A stretch of 64,000 nt of DNA from Comamonas sp. GB3 AK4-5. GTDB lineage: Bacteria; Pseudomonadota; Gammaproteobacteria; Burkholderiales; Burkholderiaceae_C. The stretch lies in assembly GCF_041320665.1 (NCBI RefSeq), contig NZ_CP166730.1, positions 4,526,001 through 4,590,000 on the forward strand. The letters are read 5' to 3'. The translations under genes and the position numbers were made by a program. Shown in pieces: positions 1 through 8,205 of this stretch. Numbering within the stretch: the first letter of the stretch is position 1; the number at the start of each line of letters is the position of its first letter. Under the pieces are notes generated by a model. That model was not told the DNA's origin. It made no database searches and worked only from the letters and a program-made list of their open reading frames with translations.

Positions 1-97
1 TCCGTCTAACTTGACATTGGTCATGCCTGAGCTAAAAGAAATATTCAGAGTGTTGATCGCAGTTGAATCTATCACTACGTTACCAGGTGATTAAACA

Positions 98-457
98 CTA
101 TGCAAGCGAGATTTCAAAGGTGTAACGAATAGTCTGAAGTATCACTAGCCAAAGGAGCCCGGAGAATACAAAAGGACCAGACGAAAGATGCATCTGAACC
201 ATGTCTTTGTGTGGTGCAGAGCGCCCCTCCATCTCTGCTCGGCAGTTCTCCTCTCGTTGCTGCATATGGAGATGCCCAATGACGGCAGTCGGCGTGTTCA
301 TAGCACGCCAGCATCCAAACACCATGACACCTGCTCCAACATAAGAGCCAAGGTTTATAAGCGATGCGAGGGTTCGACCATTGAAGAATGCCACTGCCAA
401 CGAGAGCAAGATACAGCAGCCAAAGATGAGAAAAAAATTCTTGGATGGTGATTTCAT
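98..457 (-). CDS. small two-helix membrane protein, unknown function
   Basis: A 119-residue protein I do not recognise. It begins with a basic stretch and a hydrophobic helix (about residues 8-25), has a second hydrophobic segment around 32-50, a polar middle rich in Met, Gln and Glu, and a third hydrophobic stretch near the C terminus (about 93-108). This suggests an inner-membrane protein. The ATG at 457 has no strong ribosome site, so the start is uncertain. Base composition here is clearly more AT-rich than in the transporter genes to the right, which could mean acquisition or simply weak constraint. No functional link to its neighbours is visible. Confidence 0.6.
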   Translation of the reverse strand: MKSPSKNFFLIFGCCILLSLAVAFFNGRTLASLINLGSYVGAGVMVFGCWRAMNTPTAVIGHLHMQQREENCRAEMEGRSAPHKDMVQMHLSSGPFVFSGLLWLVILQTIRYTFEISLA

Positions 458-553
458 ACAAGCTTTTTTAATAGTGATAGGGGCTGAAGTTTATTCTGTT
501 GTGTACACAGATACGCTAATGCATCATTGGCCGCTTCTGTCCCCCCCCAGCCC

Positions 554-2305
554 TCACCCATGCACATGCGCAATATCCGGTATCGCCGCCATCAGCTCCC
601 GCGTATACGCATGCTGCGGAGCATCCAGCACGGCTTGCGCATCCCCCACCTCCACCAAACGACCGCGCTGCATCACGCCGATGTCGTCGCACATATGGCG
701 GATCACGGCCAGGTTGTGGCTGATGAGCAGATAGGTCAGGCCGAATTCGTCCTGCAGATCGCGCATCAGGTTCAGCACCTGGGCCTGGACCGACACATCG
801 AGTGCCGATGTTGGCTCGTCGCAGATGATGAATTCGGGCTGGCTGGCCAGGGCCCGCGCCACGGCGATGCGCTGGCGTTGGCCGCCTGAGAATTGGTGCG
901 GGTATTTCTTGGCGTCGTCGGGCTGCATGCGCACGCGGCGCAGGGCCTCTTGCACGCGCTCGGCCGTCTCCTCTTTCGAGCTTGTGATGCCCAGCACCTG
1001 CAGCGGCTCAGCAATCAAGGCCTCCACGGTCCAGCGCGGGTTCAGGCTGGCGTAGGGGTCTTGAAAAATCATCTGAAAGCGCCGGCGCATGGCCACGGTC
1101 TGGGCCTCGGGGCTCCACTTGTCCACGCCATCAAACAAGATGCTGCCACTGGTGGGCGGCGTCAGCCCCGCCACCATGCGCGCCACGGTGGACTTGCCCG
1201 AGCCGGACTCGCCCACCAGGCCAAAGGTAGCTCCCTTGCGGATGGAGAAGCTCACATGGTCGGCAGCCTTGAGGATTTTCTTTTCCTCGCGCGCCAGCAT
1301 GCGGGCCAGCCAGCCGCTGGAGAGGTCGTAATCCTTGCACAACTCTTTGACTTCCAAAAGCGGTTTCACGCTGGCTGCATCGGCAGATTCAGCTATTACT
1401 TTGGGAGTCCACGGCTGGGCCTTGGGCGCAGGGCCGCCGCCCACTTCCGGCACGGGCAGGCGTTGCACGCGCTGGTGCACGCTGGGAATGGCGGCCATCA
1501 GCACCTGGGTGTAGGCCTGCTGGGGGGCATCCAGCACCTGGCGCACCGGCCCGGTTTCCAGCACCCGGCCGTGGTACATGACCATGACGCGGTCGGCCGT
1601 CTCGGCAATCACGCCCATGTCGTGGGTGATGAGCATGGCGGCCGCGCCGCGCTCCTTGCAGACGCGGCGCAGCAGGGCAATGATTTGCGCCTGCACCGAT
1701 ACATCGAGCGCCGTGGTGGGCTCGTCGGCAATGATCAGCTCGGGCTCGGCGCACAGCGCCAGCGCAATCGCCACCCGCTGGCGCATGCCGCCCGAAAACT
1801 GGTGCGGATACTGGGCCAGGCGCGCCTTGGCGTGGGGGATTTCCACCTCTTCCAGCAGCGCCAGGGCGCGGGCCTCGGCCTCTTTTTCCGACAGGTCCAG
1901 ATGGGTGCGGATGGTCTCCACCAGATGCCGGCCCACGGTGTAGACCGGGTTCAGGCTGGTCAGCGGGTCTTGAAAAATGGTGCCTATGCGCTTGCCGCGT
2001 ATGCGGCGCAGGTCTTCGCCGGTGAGCGTATCGATGCGCTCGCCGAACAGCTCCACCGTGCCGCCGGAGATGCGGCCAGGCGCCTCGATCAGGCCGGTGA
2101 CGGCCGAGCCGGTCATGGACTTGCCCGCGCCCGACTCACCCACCACGCCCAGAATTTCACCGCGCGCAATGTCAAAGCTCACGTCGTGCAGCACCTGCAC
2201 CGGGCCTTTGTAGGTGTCGAAGGTGACGCTCAGATGGCGCACGCTCAGCACAGGCTGCACATCACTGGCAGCCACGGGAGAAAGAGTGTCTGTGTGCATG
2301 GTCAT
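554..2305 (-). CDS. fused dipeptide-type ABC transporter ATPase (DppD-DppF in one chain)
   Basis: A 583-residue protein with two complete ABC ATPase domains, powering the peptide-type importer encoded just upstream. Domain 1 has Walker A GESGAGKS, signature SGGMRQR and Walker B IIADEPTTAL. Domain 2 has GESGSGKS, SGGQRQR and IICDEPTSAL. In many bacteria these are two proteins (DppD and DppF); the tandem form is common in Proteobacteria. I chose the ATG at 2305 because it overlaps the permease stop as ATGA, a usual sign of translational coupling. A longer reading to 2407 would overlap the permease by over 100 bases. Last gene of the four-gene operon, followed by a run of eight C at 541-548. Confidence 0.93.
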   Translation of the reverse strand: MTMHTDTLSPVAASDVQPVLSVRHLSVTFDTYKGPVQVLHDVSFDIARGEILGVVGESGAGKSMTGSAVTGLIEAPGRISGGTVELFGERIDTLTGEDLRRIRGKRIGTIFQDPLTSLNPVYTVGRHLVETIRTHLDLSEKEAEARALALLEEVEIPHAKARLAQYPHQFSGGMRQRVAIALALCAEPELIIADEPTTALDVSVQAQIIALLRRVCKERGAAAMLITHDMGVIAETADRVMVMYHGRVLETGPVRQVLDAPQQAYTQVLMAAIPSVHQRVQRLPVPEVGGGPAPKAQPWTPKVIAESADAASVKPLLEVKELCKDYDLSSGWLARMLAREEKKILKAADHVSFSIRKGATFGLVGESGSGKSTVARMVAGLTPPTSGSILFDGVDKWSPEAQTVAMRRRFQMIFQDPYASLNPRWTVEALIAEPLQVLGITSSKEETAERVQEALRRVRMQPDDAKKYPHQFSGGQRQRIAVARALASQPEFIICDEPTSALDVSVQAQVLNLMRDLQDEFGLTYLLISHNLAVIRHMCDDIGVMQRGRLVEVGDAQAVLDAPQHAYTRELMAAIPDIAHVHG

Positions 2306-3228
2306 TGCAGCTTGGGGTTCAGGGCGTCGCGCAGCCAGTCGCCGACCAGATTCACGGACAGGGCCAGGGCCAACAGCACCAGCGAGGGGAACAACAAAAT
2401 CCACCATTCGCCCGAGAACAAAAAGCTCTGGCCGATGCGAATCAACGTGCCCAGCGAGGGCGAGGTGGGTGGCAGGCCCACGCCCAGATAGGACAGCGTG
2501 GACTCGGCCACGATGGCATGGGCAAAGCTGATGGTGGCAATCACCAGAATCGGGGCCAGCAGATTGGGCAGGATGTGCTTGGCCAGAATGGCCGCCTTGC
2601 TGCGGCCAATCAGCTGGGCCGCCAGCACATAGTCTTTCTGCTTTTCCACCATCACCGCGCCGCGCACGGTGCGGGCGTACTGCACCCAGTCAGACAGGCC
2701 AATGGCCACGATGATGACGTACACCGCCATGTCGTCGCGGTAGCCCTCGGGCAGCAGGCCGCGGGCAATGCCAAAGACCAGCAGCGCCACCAGGATCACG
2801 GGGAAGGTGAGCTGCACATCGGCAACGCGCATCAGCAGCGTGTCGAACCAGCCACCCACATAGCCCGCCAGCAGGCCCAGGGGCACACCAATCGCCAGCG
2901 ACAGGGCCACGGCCGAGACGCCGACAAACACCGACATGCGCAGGCCATACAAAATGGCGCTCCACACATCACGGCCCTGGTCATCCGAGCCCAGTGCATA
3001 CAGCGCGCCGCTGCTGCCTTGCGCGCCGGGAGCGGTGAAGGCGTCCATCAGGTCCAGATTGGCGGGATCGAACGGGTTTTGCCAGGCCAGCAGCGGCGCA
3101 AAAATCGTAGCCAGCACGATGGCGGCCAGCACCGCCGCCGCCAGCTGCACCAGACGCGAGCGCGCAAACGCCCGCTTGACCGGTGAGTCGCTGGCCTTCC
3201 AGCCGGTGGGAATAGTTGCCTGTTTCAC
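2302..3228 (-). CDS. peptide-type ABC transporter permease, DppC-like
   Basis: The second inner-membrane subunit of the importer, 308 residues from a GTG start at 3228. That start is preceded by AAGGAAAT at a suitable distance and gives the family's usual short cytoplasmic N terminus before the first membrane helix. An upstream in-frame start at 3288 has no such support. The protein carries the OppC/DppC N-terminal domain and the BPD_transp_1 fold with several hydrophobic segments and a loop of the kind that contacts the ATPase. The stop overlaps the ATPase start by four bases. A 230-base gap holding two repeat elements separates it from the DppB-like permease. Confidence 0.9.
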   Translation of the reverse strand: MKQATIPTGWKASDSPVKRAFARSRLVQLAAAVLAAIVLATIFAPLLAWQNPFDPANLDLMDAFTAPGAQGSSGALYALGSDDQGRDVWSAILYGLRMSVFVGVSAVALSLAIGVPLGLLAGYVGGWFDTLLMRVADVQLTFPVILVALLVFGIARGLLPEGYRDDMAVYVIIVAIGLSDWVQYARTVRGAVMVEKQKDYVLAAQLIGRSKAAILAKHILPNLLAPILVIATISFAHAIVAESTLSYLGVGLPPTSPSLGTLIRIGQSFLFSGEWWILLFPSLVLLALALSVNLVGDWLRDALNPKLQ

Positions 3229-3292
3229 GAATTCATTTCCTTCAATCTCTGCACGCCCCAAAAGGGTTTCAAGCCTGGGAAGCGGCAAGCAA

Positions 3293-3333
3293 GCCCCTCA
3301 CCCCCACCCTCTCCCCGAAGGGGCGAGGGAGAA
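3293..3333. repeat. CCCTCACCCC-type hairpin repeat, copy A
   Basis: The sequence CCCCTCAC to GGGGCGAGGG can form a hairpin. It lies about 40 bases beyond element copy 1. Confidence 0.6.
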
Positions 3334-3375
3334 AGTCCAGATACACAACCTACAAAATTGGCGCACCCCATGCGA

Positions 3376-3467
3376 GGGCACCGCGCAAGGGCCGCCCCGC
3401 CGCGCTGGTGCCGTCCCCATCCCGCGCTTGCGCGAGAGAGGGGGAAGGCGCACAGCGCCTCAGGGGG
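3376..3467 (-). repeat. 3'-end element, copy 1 (dppB-like gene)
   Basis: Full element read on the minus strand, from CCCCCTGAGGCGC inward. It supplies the TGA of the permease gene. Hairpin one is GGCGC/GCGCC; the closing stem is GGCACC/GGTGCC. Confidence 0.85.
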
Positions 3468-4431
3468 TGGCTCGCCGCAACCTCGGGTCCACCAGCACGT
3501 ACAAAAAGTCCACGAACAGATTGATCACCACGTACAAGAGCGCGATGAACATCAGGTAGGCCGCAATCAAGGGCACGTCCACGCCCTGGATGGACGAGAT
3601 AAACAGCAGGCCCACGCCCGGCCACTGGAACACCGTCTCGGTGACGATGGCAAAGGCAATCAGCGAGCCGATCTGCAGGCCGGCAATGGTGATCACCGGG
3701 ATCAAGGTATTGCGCAGCGCATGGCCAAAGTACAGATCGCGCTCTTTCAGCCCACGTGCGCGGCCAAAGCGGATGTAGTCGGAGCGCAGCACCTCCAGCA
3801 TCTCGGCCCGCACCAGGCGCATGATCAGCGTCATGTTGTAAAAGCCCAGCGTGATGGCCGGCATGATGAGTGCAGCCAGCCCCGAGCTGGTCAGCAGACC
3901 GGTTTCCCAGCCGCCGATATTCACCGTCTCGCCCCGGCCGAACGAGGGCAGCCAGCGCAGCTCCACGGCAAACAGATAAATCAGGCCTATGCCTATCAAA
4001 AATGTGGGCAGGGACACGCCCACCAGCGACACCGTCATGATGGCGCGGCTCAAGAACCCGTCCTTGCGCAGCGCGGTGTACACGCCCAGCACAATGCCTA
4101 TGGCCAGCGCAAAAAAGGCGGCGGTCAGCGCCAGCTCCAGCGTGGCGGGCAGGCGCTCAAAGATGATGTCGGCCACCGGCCGCTTGAGTCGGTAGGAAAT
4201 GCCCAGATCACCCTGCAACACCTTGCCCACATAGTGCAGGTATTGCAGGGGAACAGACTTGTTGAAACCCAGCTCTTCGGTGAGCGCTTCGCGCTCTTCG
4301 AGCGTTGCGTCCTCTCCCAGCAGGCTGATGGTGGGATCGCCGATATGGCGAAACACCATGAAGGAAATAAAGGAAACGGCCAGCAGTACCAGGACTGACT
4401 GGCCCAACCTGCGCAGCAGATGGACCAGCAT
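3460..4431 (-). CDS. peptide-type ABC transporter permease, DppB-like
   Basis: The first inner-membrane permease of the importer, 323 residues from the ATG at 4431; a TTG six bases upstream is possible. It has the typical DppB layout: an N-terminal helix, a periplasmic loop with the family's GDLGIS-type segment, then five further helices. It lies six bases after the binding-protein stop, so the two are probably co-translated. Its last residues Ala-Thr-Pro and its TGA are encoded inside the repeat element at 3376-3467. The element therefore sets the exact C terminus here. Confidence 0.92.
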   Translation of the reverse strand: MLVHLLRRLGQSVLVLLAVSFISFMVFRHIGDPTISLLGEDATLEEREALTEELGFNKSVPLQYLHYVGKVLQGDLGISYRLKRPVADIIFERLPATLELALTAAFFALAIGIVLGVYTALRKDGFLSRAIMTVSLVGVSLPTFLIGIGLIYLFAVELRWLPSFGRGETVNIGGWETGLLTSSGLAALIMPAITLGFYNMTLIMRLVRAEMLEVLRSDYIRFGRARGLKERDLYFGHALRNTLIPVITIAGLQIGSLIAFAIVTETVFQWPGVGLLFISSIQGVDVPLIAAYLMFIALLYVVINLFVDFLYVLVDPRLRRATP

Positions 4432-4437
4432 GGGCAA

Positions 4438-6027
4438 TTACTTCACGAACTTCACGTCTTTGAAATGGATGGCGTTGTCCGGGTGCACCGGCACGTTGAT
4501 CTTCTTCACCGAGGCAAAGTGGATCACCTGGTCGTGCAGCGGAATGTAGAAACGCTCTTTGTTCACGGTCTGCCAGATGTCCTTGATGGTGGCGTCGCGC
4601 TTGGCCTTGTCGCTTTCGGACGAGAGCGAAATGATCTTGTTGTCCAGCTCGGCATTGCTGTAGCCGGTGGCGTTTTGCGCGCCACGGCCTTCCTTGCCAC
4701 GGCTGGCGACCAGGAAGTCGAAGATATAGGCCGAGTCATAGGTGGGCACGCCCCAGCCGTAGAGGTAGAAGTCGGACTCGGCCTTCACAATCGCCACGCT
4801 GTGCTGGGCAATGGGGCGCGAGGAGACTTCGGTCTTGATGCCGACACGGCCCAGAAAGCCTGCGACGGCGGTGCTGATGGCCTCGTCGTTCACATAGCGG
4901 TCATTGGGCGAATGCAGGGTGACGGTAAAGCCATTGGGGTAGCCGGCCTCGGCCAGCAAGGCCTTGGATTTGGCCACATCGGCCTTGGGGTAGGCCGCCA
5001 TGGCCTTGTCGTAGCCGTTGACGAACGACGGCGCCATCATGCCGGTGGGAATGGACAGGCCACGCATCACCGAGCGCTTGATGGCGTCACGGTCAATGGC
5101 CAGCTCCACGGCCTGGCGCACCTTCAGATCGGCAAAGGGGTTCTTGCCCTTGACGTTGCTGCTTTTCAGCTCGGGCACGCTCACATTCATGGCCAGGAAG
5201 ATGGAGCGGTTTTCCGGCCCTTCGTTGATGCGCAGCTTGCTGTCTTGCTTGAGGCGGGCCACGTCCTGGGCGGGAATGTCCTGGGCAAAGTCCACCTCGC
5301 CCGACAGCAGTGCGGCCACGCGGGTAGCGGGCGACTTGATGGGCAGGAACACCAGCTCCGTCACCTGCAGCGGGGCCTGGCCCTTGCCCCAGTAATTGGG
5401 GTTGAGCTTCATCACCGTCTTGGAGTCCACCTCGCGACTGGCCAGCACATAGGGGCCGGTGCCGTTTTCGGCGCGGGTGGCGCCGTTTTCGGTCTTGCTG
5501 GCGGCGTCCTGGGTGTCCGCCGCACCATTGGCCTTGGACCATTTCTCGCTCATGATGAAGAGATTGGTCAGGTTGTCCGGGAAGATCAGGTTCGGGCCCT
5601 TGGTCTTGACCTGCACCGTCAGATCATCCAAGGCCTTGACCTCTTCCATCGACGCCAGCAGCGACTTCACCTGGGCGTTCGGGCCCTTGGCACGGTTCAG
5701 CGAGAACACCACGTCCTTGGCAGTAAAGGGCGTGCCGTCGTGGAACTTCACGTTCGGACGCAGCTTGAACTCCCACACCGTGGGGTCGCTGGTCATCTTC
5801 CACGACAGGGCCAGCGTGGGCACCAGCTTGCCGTCGGCGCTGCGGTTGACCAGGGTCTCGTACATCTGGTGCATCAAGACAAAGTTGGTGCCGGTGTTGA
5901 ACACATGGGGGTCCAATGTGGTCACGTCGGCGGAGCGCGCCCAGCGCACGGTTTCCGCTTGGGCCAGGCCCACCGAGGTCAACAGGCCAGCGGCCAGCAG
6001 GGCAGTGCCCAGGGTCTTCAAAGTCAT
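4438..6027 (-). CDS. ABC transporter substrate-binding protein, family 5 (DppA/OppA-like)
   Basis: The periplasmic receptor for the importer, 529 residues. It has a clear Sec signal peptide of about 24 residues ending Leu-Ala-Gln-Ala, then a long SBP_bac_5 domain with the family's early segment TTLDPHVFNT and Tyr-Glu-Thr-Leu. Family members bind peptides, nickel, heme or opines; the sequence does not say which. The ATG at 6027 is supported by GGAGA eight bases upstream. It is the first gene of the operon receptor, DppB, DppC, fused ATPase. The 477-base upstream region holds an AT-rich inverted repeat that could be an operator. Confidence 0.92.
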   Translation of the reverse strand: MTLKTLGTALLAAGLLTSVGLAQAETVRWARSADVTTLDPHVFNTGTNFVLMHQMYETLVNRSADGKLVPTLALSWKMTSDPTVWEFKLRPNVKFHDGTPFTAKDVVFSLNRAKGPNAQVKSLLASMEEVKALDDLTVQVKTKGPNLIFPDNLTNLFIMSEKWSKANGAADTQDAASKTENGATRAENGTGPYVLASREVDSKTVMKLNPNYWGKGQAPLQVTELVFLPIKSPATRVAALLSGEVDFAQDIPAQDVARLKQDSKLRINEGPENRSIFLAMNVSVPELKSSNVKGKNPFADLKVRQAVELAIDRDAIKRSVMRGLSIPTGMMAPSFVNGYDKAMAAYPKADVAKSKALLAEAGYPNGFTVTLHSPNDRYVNDEAISTAVAGFLGRVGIKTEVSSRPIAQHSVAIVKAESDFYLYGWGVPTYDSAYIFDFLVASRGKEGRGAQNATGYSNAELDNKIISLSSESDKAKRDATIKDIWQTVNKERFYIPLHDQVIHFASVKKINVPVHPDNAIHFKDVKFVK

Positions 6028-6504
6028 GAAAGTCTCCGCAAGTGGTGGCGCCCGGTATGGGCAGTCAAAGGGGAATACCGCCGAAGCAAAAGACATGCCC
6101 GGCATGCGCAACATATAACCAGAACGATGTTATATCTTGTTCGTTATTCAATCTGGTAGTTAGCATCTAGGACTTTCCCTAGAGGCCGCGCGCTTTCCGC
6201 TTTGTAGCGCGACTGCGCGGGCCGCCGCTGACAGAGAGCTTGCATCGTCGGCCGCGAAGCCCTATTGCGTGACTGCAGATGGCTGGCAGACCCGCCAAAA
6301 GCCTTGAACCCAGGGTATGCACCTACGACGCATCACCAGATCGTGCAGTGCAGCAAAACCGCGCAACCACGGCAGCGGCGCTTTTGCATGACAATGGTTT
6401 GACAGGCCTCAAGGCCGCACGCTGGGCCACCCTTGCGGGTGCGCACCGTCTTTTGGTTTTCCTGCCCCGGATGCGGCCTGCTGCGCACACCGGGCTCACA
6501 TTGC
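6028..6504. other. gene-free divergent promoter region
   Basis: This 477-base interval lies between the divergent binding-protein and histidine-phosphatase genes. Near the binding-protein side it holds an AT-rich palindrome (6113-6135). The rest is GC-rich and contains several short inverted repeats. No open frame in it resembles a protein I know. Confidence 0.5.
6113..6135. promoter_or_regulatory. candidate operator, ATATAAC-N9-GTTATAT
   Basis: A perfect 7-bp inverted repeat with a 9-base spacer lies 86 bases upstream of the binding-protein start, in a locally AT-rich patch. A second, interleaved inverted pair AACGA (6123-6127) and TCGTT (6141-6145) overlaps it. The position fits a repressor site over the promoter of the peptide importer. 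The regulator is unknown. Confidence 0.4.
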
Positions 6505-7146
6505 ATGCAAGCCACCCGCATCATTGCCATTCGCCACGGCGAAACTGCCTGGAACGTGGATGCCCGCATCCAGGGCCATCTGGATATTCCGCTCAATGAC
6601 ATCGGCCTGTGGCAGGCGGGGCGCGCCGGCGCCGCGCTGGCCAACGAGCCCCTGGCCACCATCTACAGCAGCGACCTGGCCCGCGCCCAGGCCACGGCCC
6701 AGGCGGTGGCCGACACCACGGGCGCGTCCCTGGTACTGGACAGCGGCCTGCGCGAACGCTGCTTTGGCAACTTCGAGGGCCGCACCTTCAAGGAAATCGA
6801 GCAGGAGCTGCCCGAACAAGCGCTGCGCTGGCGCAAGCGCGACCCCGACTTTGTGCCCGATGGCGGCGGTGAATCGCTGGCCATGCTCAAAAGCCGTATC
6901 CAGCACACGCTGGACCGGCTGGCAGCCCCCCACATGGGCCAGCAAATCGCCCTGGTCGCCCATGGCGGCGTGATGGATGTGCTGTACCGCCTGGCCACGC
7001 ACCAGGACTTGCAGGCCCCACGCACCTGGGAGCTGGGCAATGCGGCCATCAACCGCCTGCTGTGGACGCCCGAGGGGCTCAGCCTGGTCGGCTGGGGTGA
7101 TGCCCAGCACCTCGAAGGCGCCGCCCGCGACGAGATCTTTAGCTAA
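6505..7146 (+). CDS. histidine phosphatase family protein (phosphoglycerate-mutase-like)
   Basis: A 213-residue member of the histidine phosphatase superfamily. The catalytic motif Arg-His-Gly-Glu-Thr sits at residues 9-13 just after the first strand, and the second conserved histidine is in VAHGGV. A Glu in the GNFEGRTF segment matches the usual acid site. Relatives include GpmB-like phosphatases and CobC/SixA-type enzymes; the substrate cannot be told from sequence. The start at 6505 places the motif at the usual distance from the N terminus; an upstream start at 6433 would add 24 unlikely residues. It appears to be a single-gene unit. Confidence 0.88.
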   Translation: MQATRIIAIRHGETAWNVDARIQGHLDIPLNDIGLWQAGRAGAALANEPLATIYSSDLARAQATAQAVADTTGASLVLDSGLRERCFGNFEGRTFKEIEQELPEQALRWRKRDPDFVPDGGGESLAMLKSRIQHTLDRLAAPHMGQQIALVAHGGVMDVLYRLATHQDLQAPRTWELGNAAINRLLWTPEGLSLVGWGDAQHLEGAARDEIFS

Positions 7147-7557
7147 GGATTCGTCTCAAATTTTCAAAGCCTTACGGCTTTGTAGTCGCCTCGTGTGGAG
7201 GCGGCCATACAGCGCTTCATGCTTTGTTGCGCGCCCTGGCCGTATCCCGATACTGTCTGCGGGCACGCGCCGCGCCTGCTGCGCTGTCTGGCCGTTGGGC
7301 TTGTGTTTGGGCGCCCGTTGCGCTGCACAGGCCCGCTTTGGCAGGCATAAAAAACAGAGCATCTATCGCATGTACTGCATAGATTTCAACCATTAAAGGC
7401 ATTGAAACCCAGCATGTACAAGCAGTAACTGCTCTTCTTTTATTCAGCGAACAACGGCATAAGCAAGCATGCAGCTGGAGCGGGCCTGCACAAAACAGCG
7501 GGCCTGGGTGATCCCCCACAACGCCCAGACAGCGCCTCAAATTTCAATCAATGGCTT
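7147..7557. other. 411-base gene-free region with two strong hairpins
   Basis: No convincing gene lies between the histidine phosphatase and the convergent YbhB-like gene. Right after the phosphatase stop is a perfect stem CAAAGCC-TTAC-GGCTTTG (7165-7182), followed by a second stem CGCCTC-N5-GAGGCG (7187-7203). Neither is followed by a T run. The rest is a GC-rich stretch (about 7200-7350) that translates only into unconvincing peptides. It may be a dispersed noncoding repeat, but I see only one full copy here. Confidence 0.4.
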
Positions 7558-8058
7558 TTACGCCGGGCGGCCGTAGGTCGCGGTGAATGTGGCCTTGGCA
7601 ATGGTGTTGGCATTGATCATGAAGCCGCAGATGGCCGCCGTGGCGTCATCGGGAATGTCCAGGCGCGGCAGCGACAGCGCATGCACGGTGAAGATGTAGC
7701 GGTGGGGCTTGTCACCCGGCGGCGGGCACATGCCACCCCAGGCGAAAGCGCCGTAGTCATTGCGCATCTGGCGTGCGCCTGCGGGCAAGGTCTGGCTGCC
7801 CTTGACGCCGGCATTCGCGGCCAGTTGGGTGGTGGTGGCCGGCAGGTCCACCACGATCCAGTGCCACCAGCCGCTGCCGGTCGGCGCATCGGGGTCGTAC
7901 ACGGTCACGGCAAAGCTCTTGGCATCGGCGGGGGCGCCGCTCCACTGCAGCACGGGCGATTCGTTGCGGCCGCCACAGCCAAAAACATCGGCCTCGAAAT
8001 GCGCGGGCACGCTGCCGCCTGCGGGAATGTCGGGGCTGCTCAGGGTGAAAGTGGTCAT
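7558..8058 (-). CDS. YbhB/YbcL family Raf-kinase-inhibitor-like protein
   Basis: A 166-residue PEBP-family protein. It shows the family ligand-pocket motif DPDAPTGSGWWHW (about residues 54-66) and the second conserved segment GMCPPPG near 109-115, with a conserved His shortly after. There is no signal peptide, so it is probably cytoplasmic. PEBP proteins bind anions or phospholipid head groups; the bacterial role is unsettled. It is transcribed away from the divergent esterase gene, with 147 bases between the starts. Length and motifs match the family throughout. Confidence 0.92.
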   Translation of the reverse strand: MTTFTLSSPDIPAGGSVPAHFEADVFGCGGRNESPVLQWSGAPADAKSFAVTVYDPDAPTGSGWWHWIVVDLPATTTQLAANAGVKGSQTLPAGARQMRNDYGAFAWGGMCPPPGDKPHRYIFTVHALSLPRLDIPDDATAAICGFMINANTIAKATFTATYGRPA

Positions 8059-8152
8059 GGCTTGGGTCTCCTGGTCACAAGCCTTTCAGTATGCCCGCCC
8101 CCACGCCATGCCCCTATCGCCTGGTGGACGCCCCTGGCGCAGCGATATTTAT

Positions 8153-8167
8153 TGAGAATGAATATCA
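8153..8167. promoter_or_regulatory. candidate Fur box upstream of the esterase gene
   Basis: The sequence TGAGAATGAATATCA matches the 7-1-7 Fur consensus TGATAATnATTATCA at 12 of 14 specified positions. It lies 39 bases upstream of the esterase start chosen here and in the region shared with the divergent YbhB-like gene. The presence of such a site before an esterase of the siderophore-hydrolase type makes iron control plausible. Confidence 0.6.
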
Positions 8168-8205
8168 TCTGCAAATTCTCCGCCAGCGCCCCGGCTCTGG
8201 CCCCC

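Noticed and set aside
541..548. Run of eight C as a phase-variable tract
   Set aside because: It lies downstream of the ATPase stop and outside any gene, so slippage would have no clear effect.
893..2491. Long plus-strand frame of 532 codons opposite the ABC ATPase gene
   Set aside because: It is antisense to a gene with complete ABC motifs. Its product is rich in His, Gln, Gly and Arg, typical of the reverse strand of high-GC genes, with no known domain.
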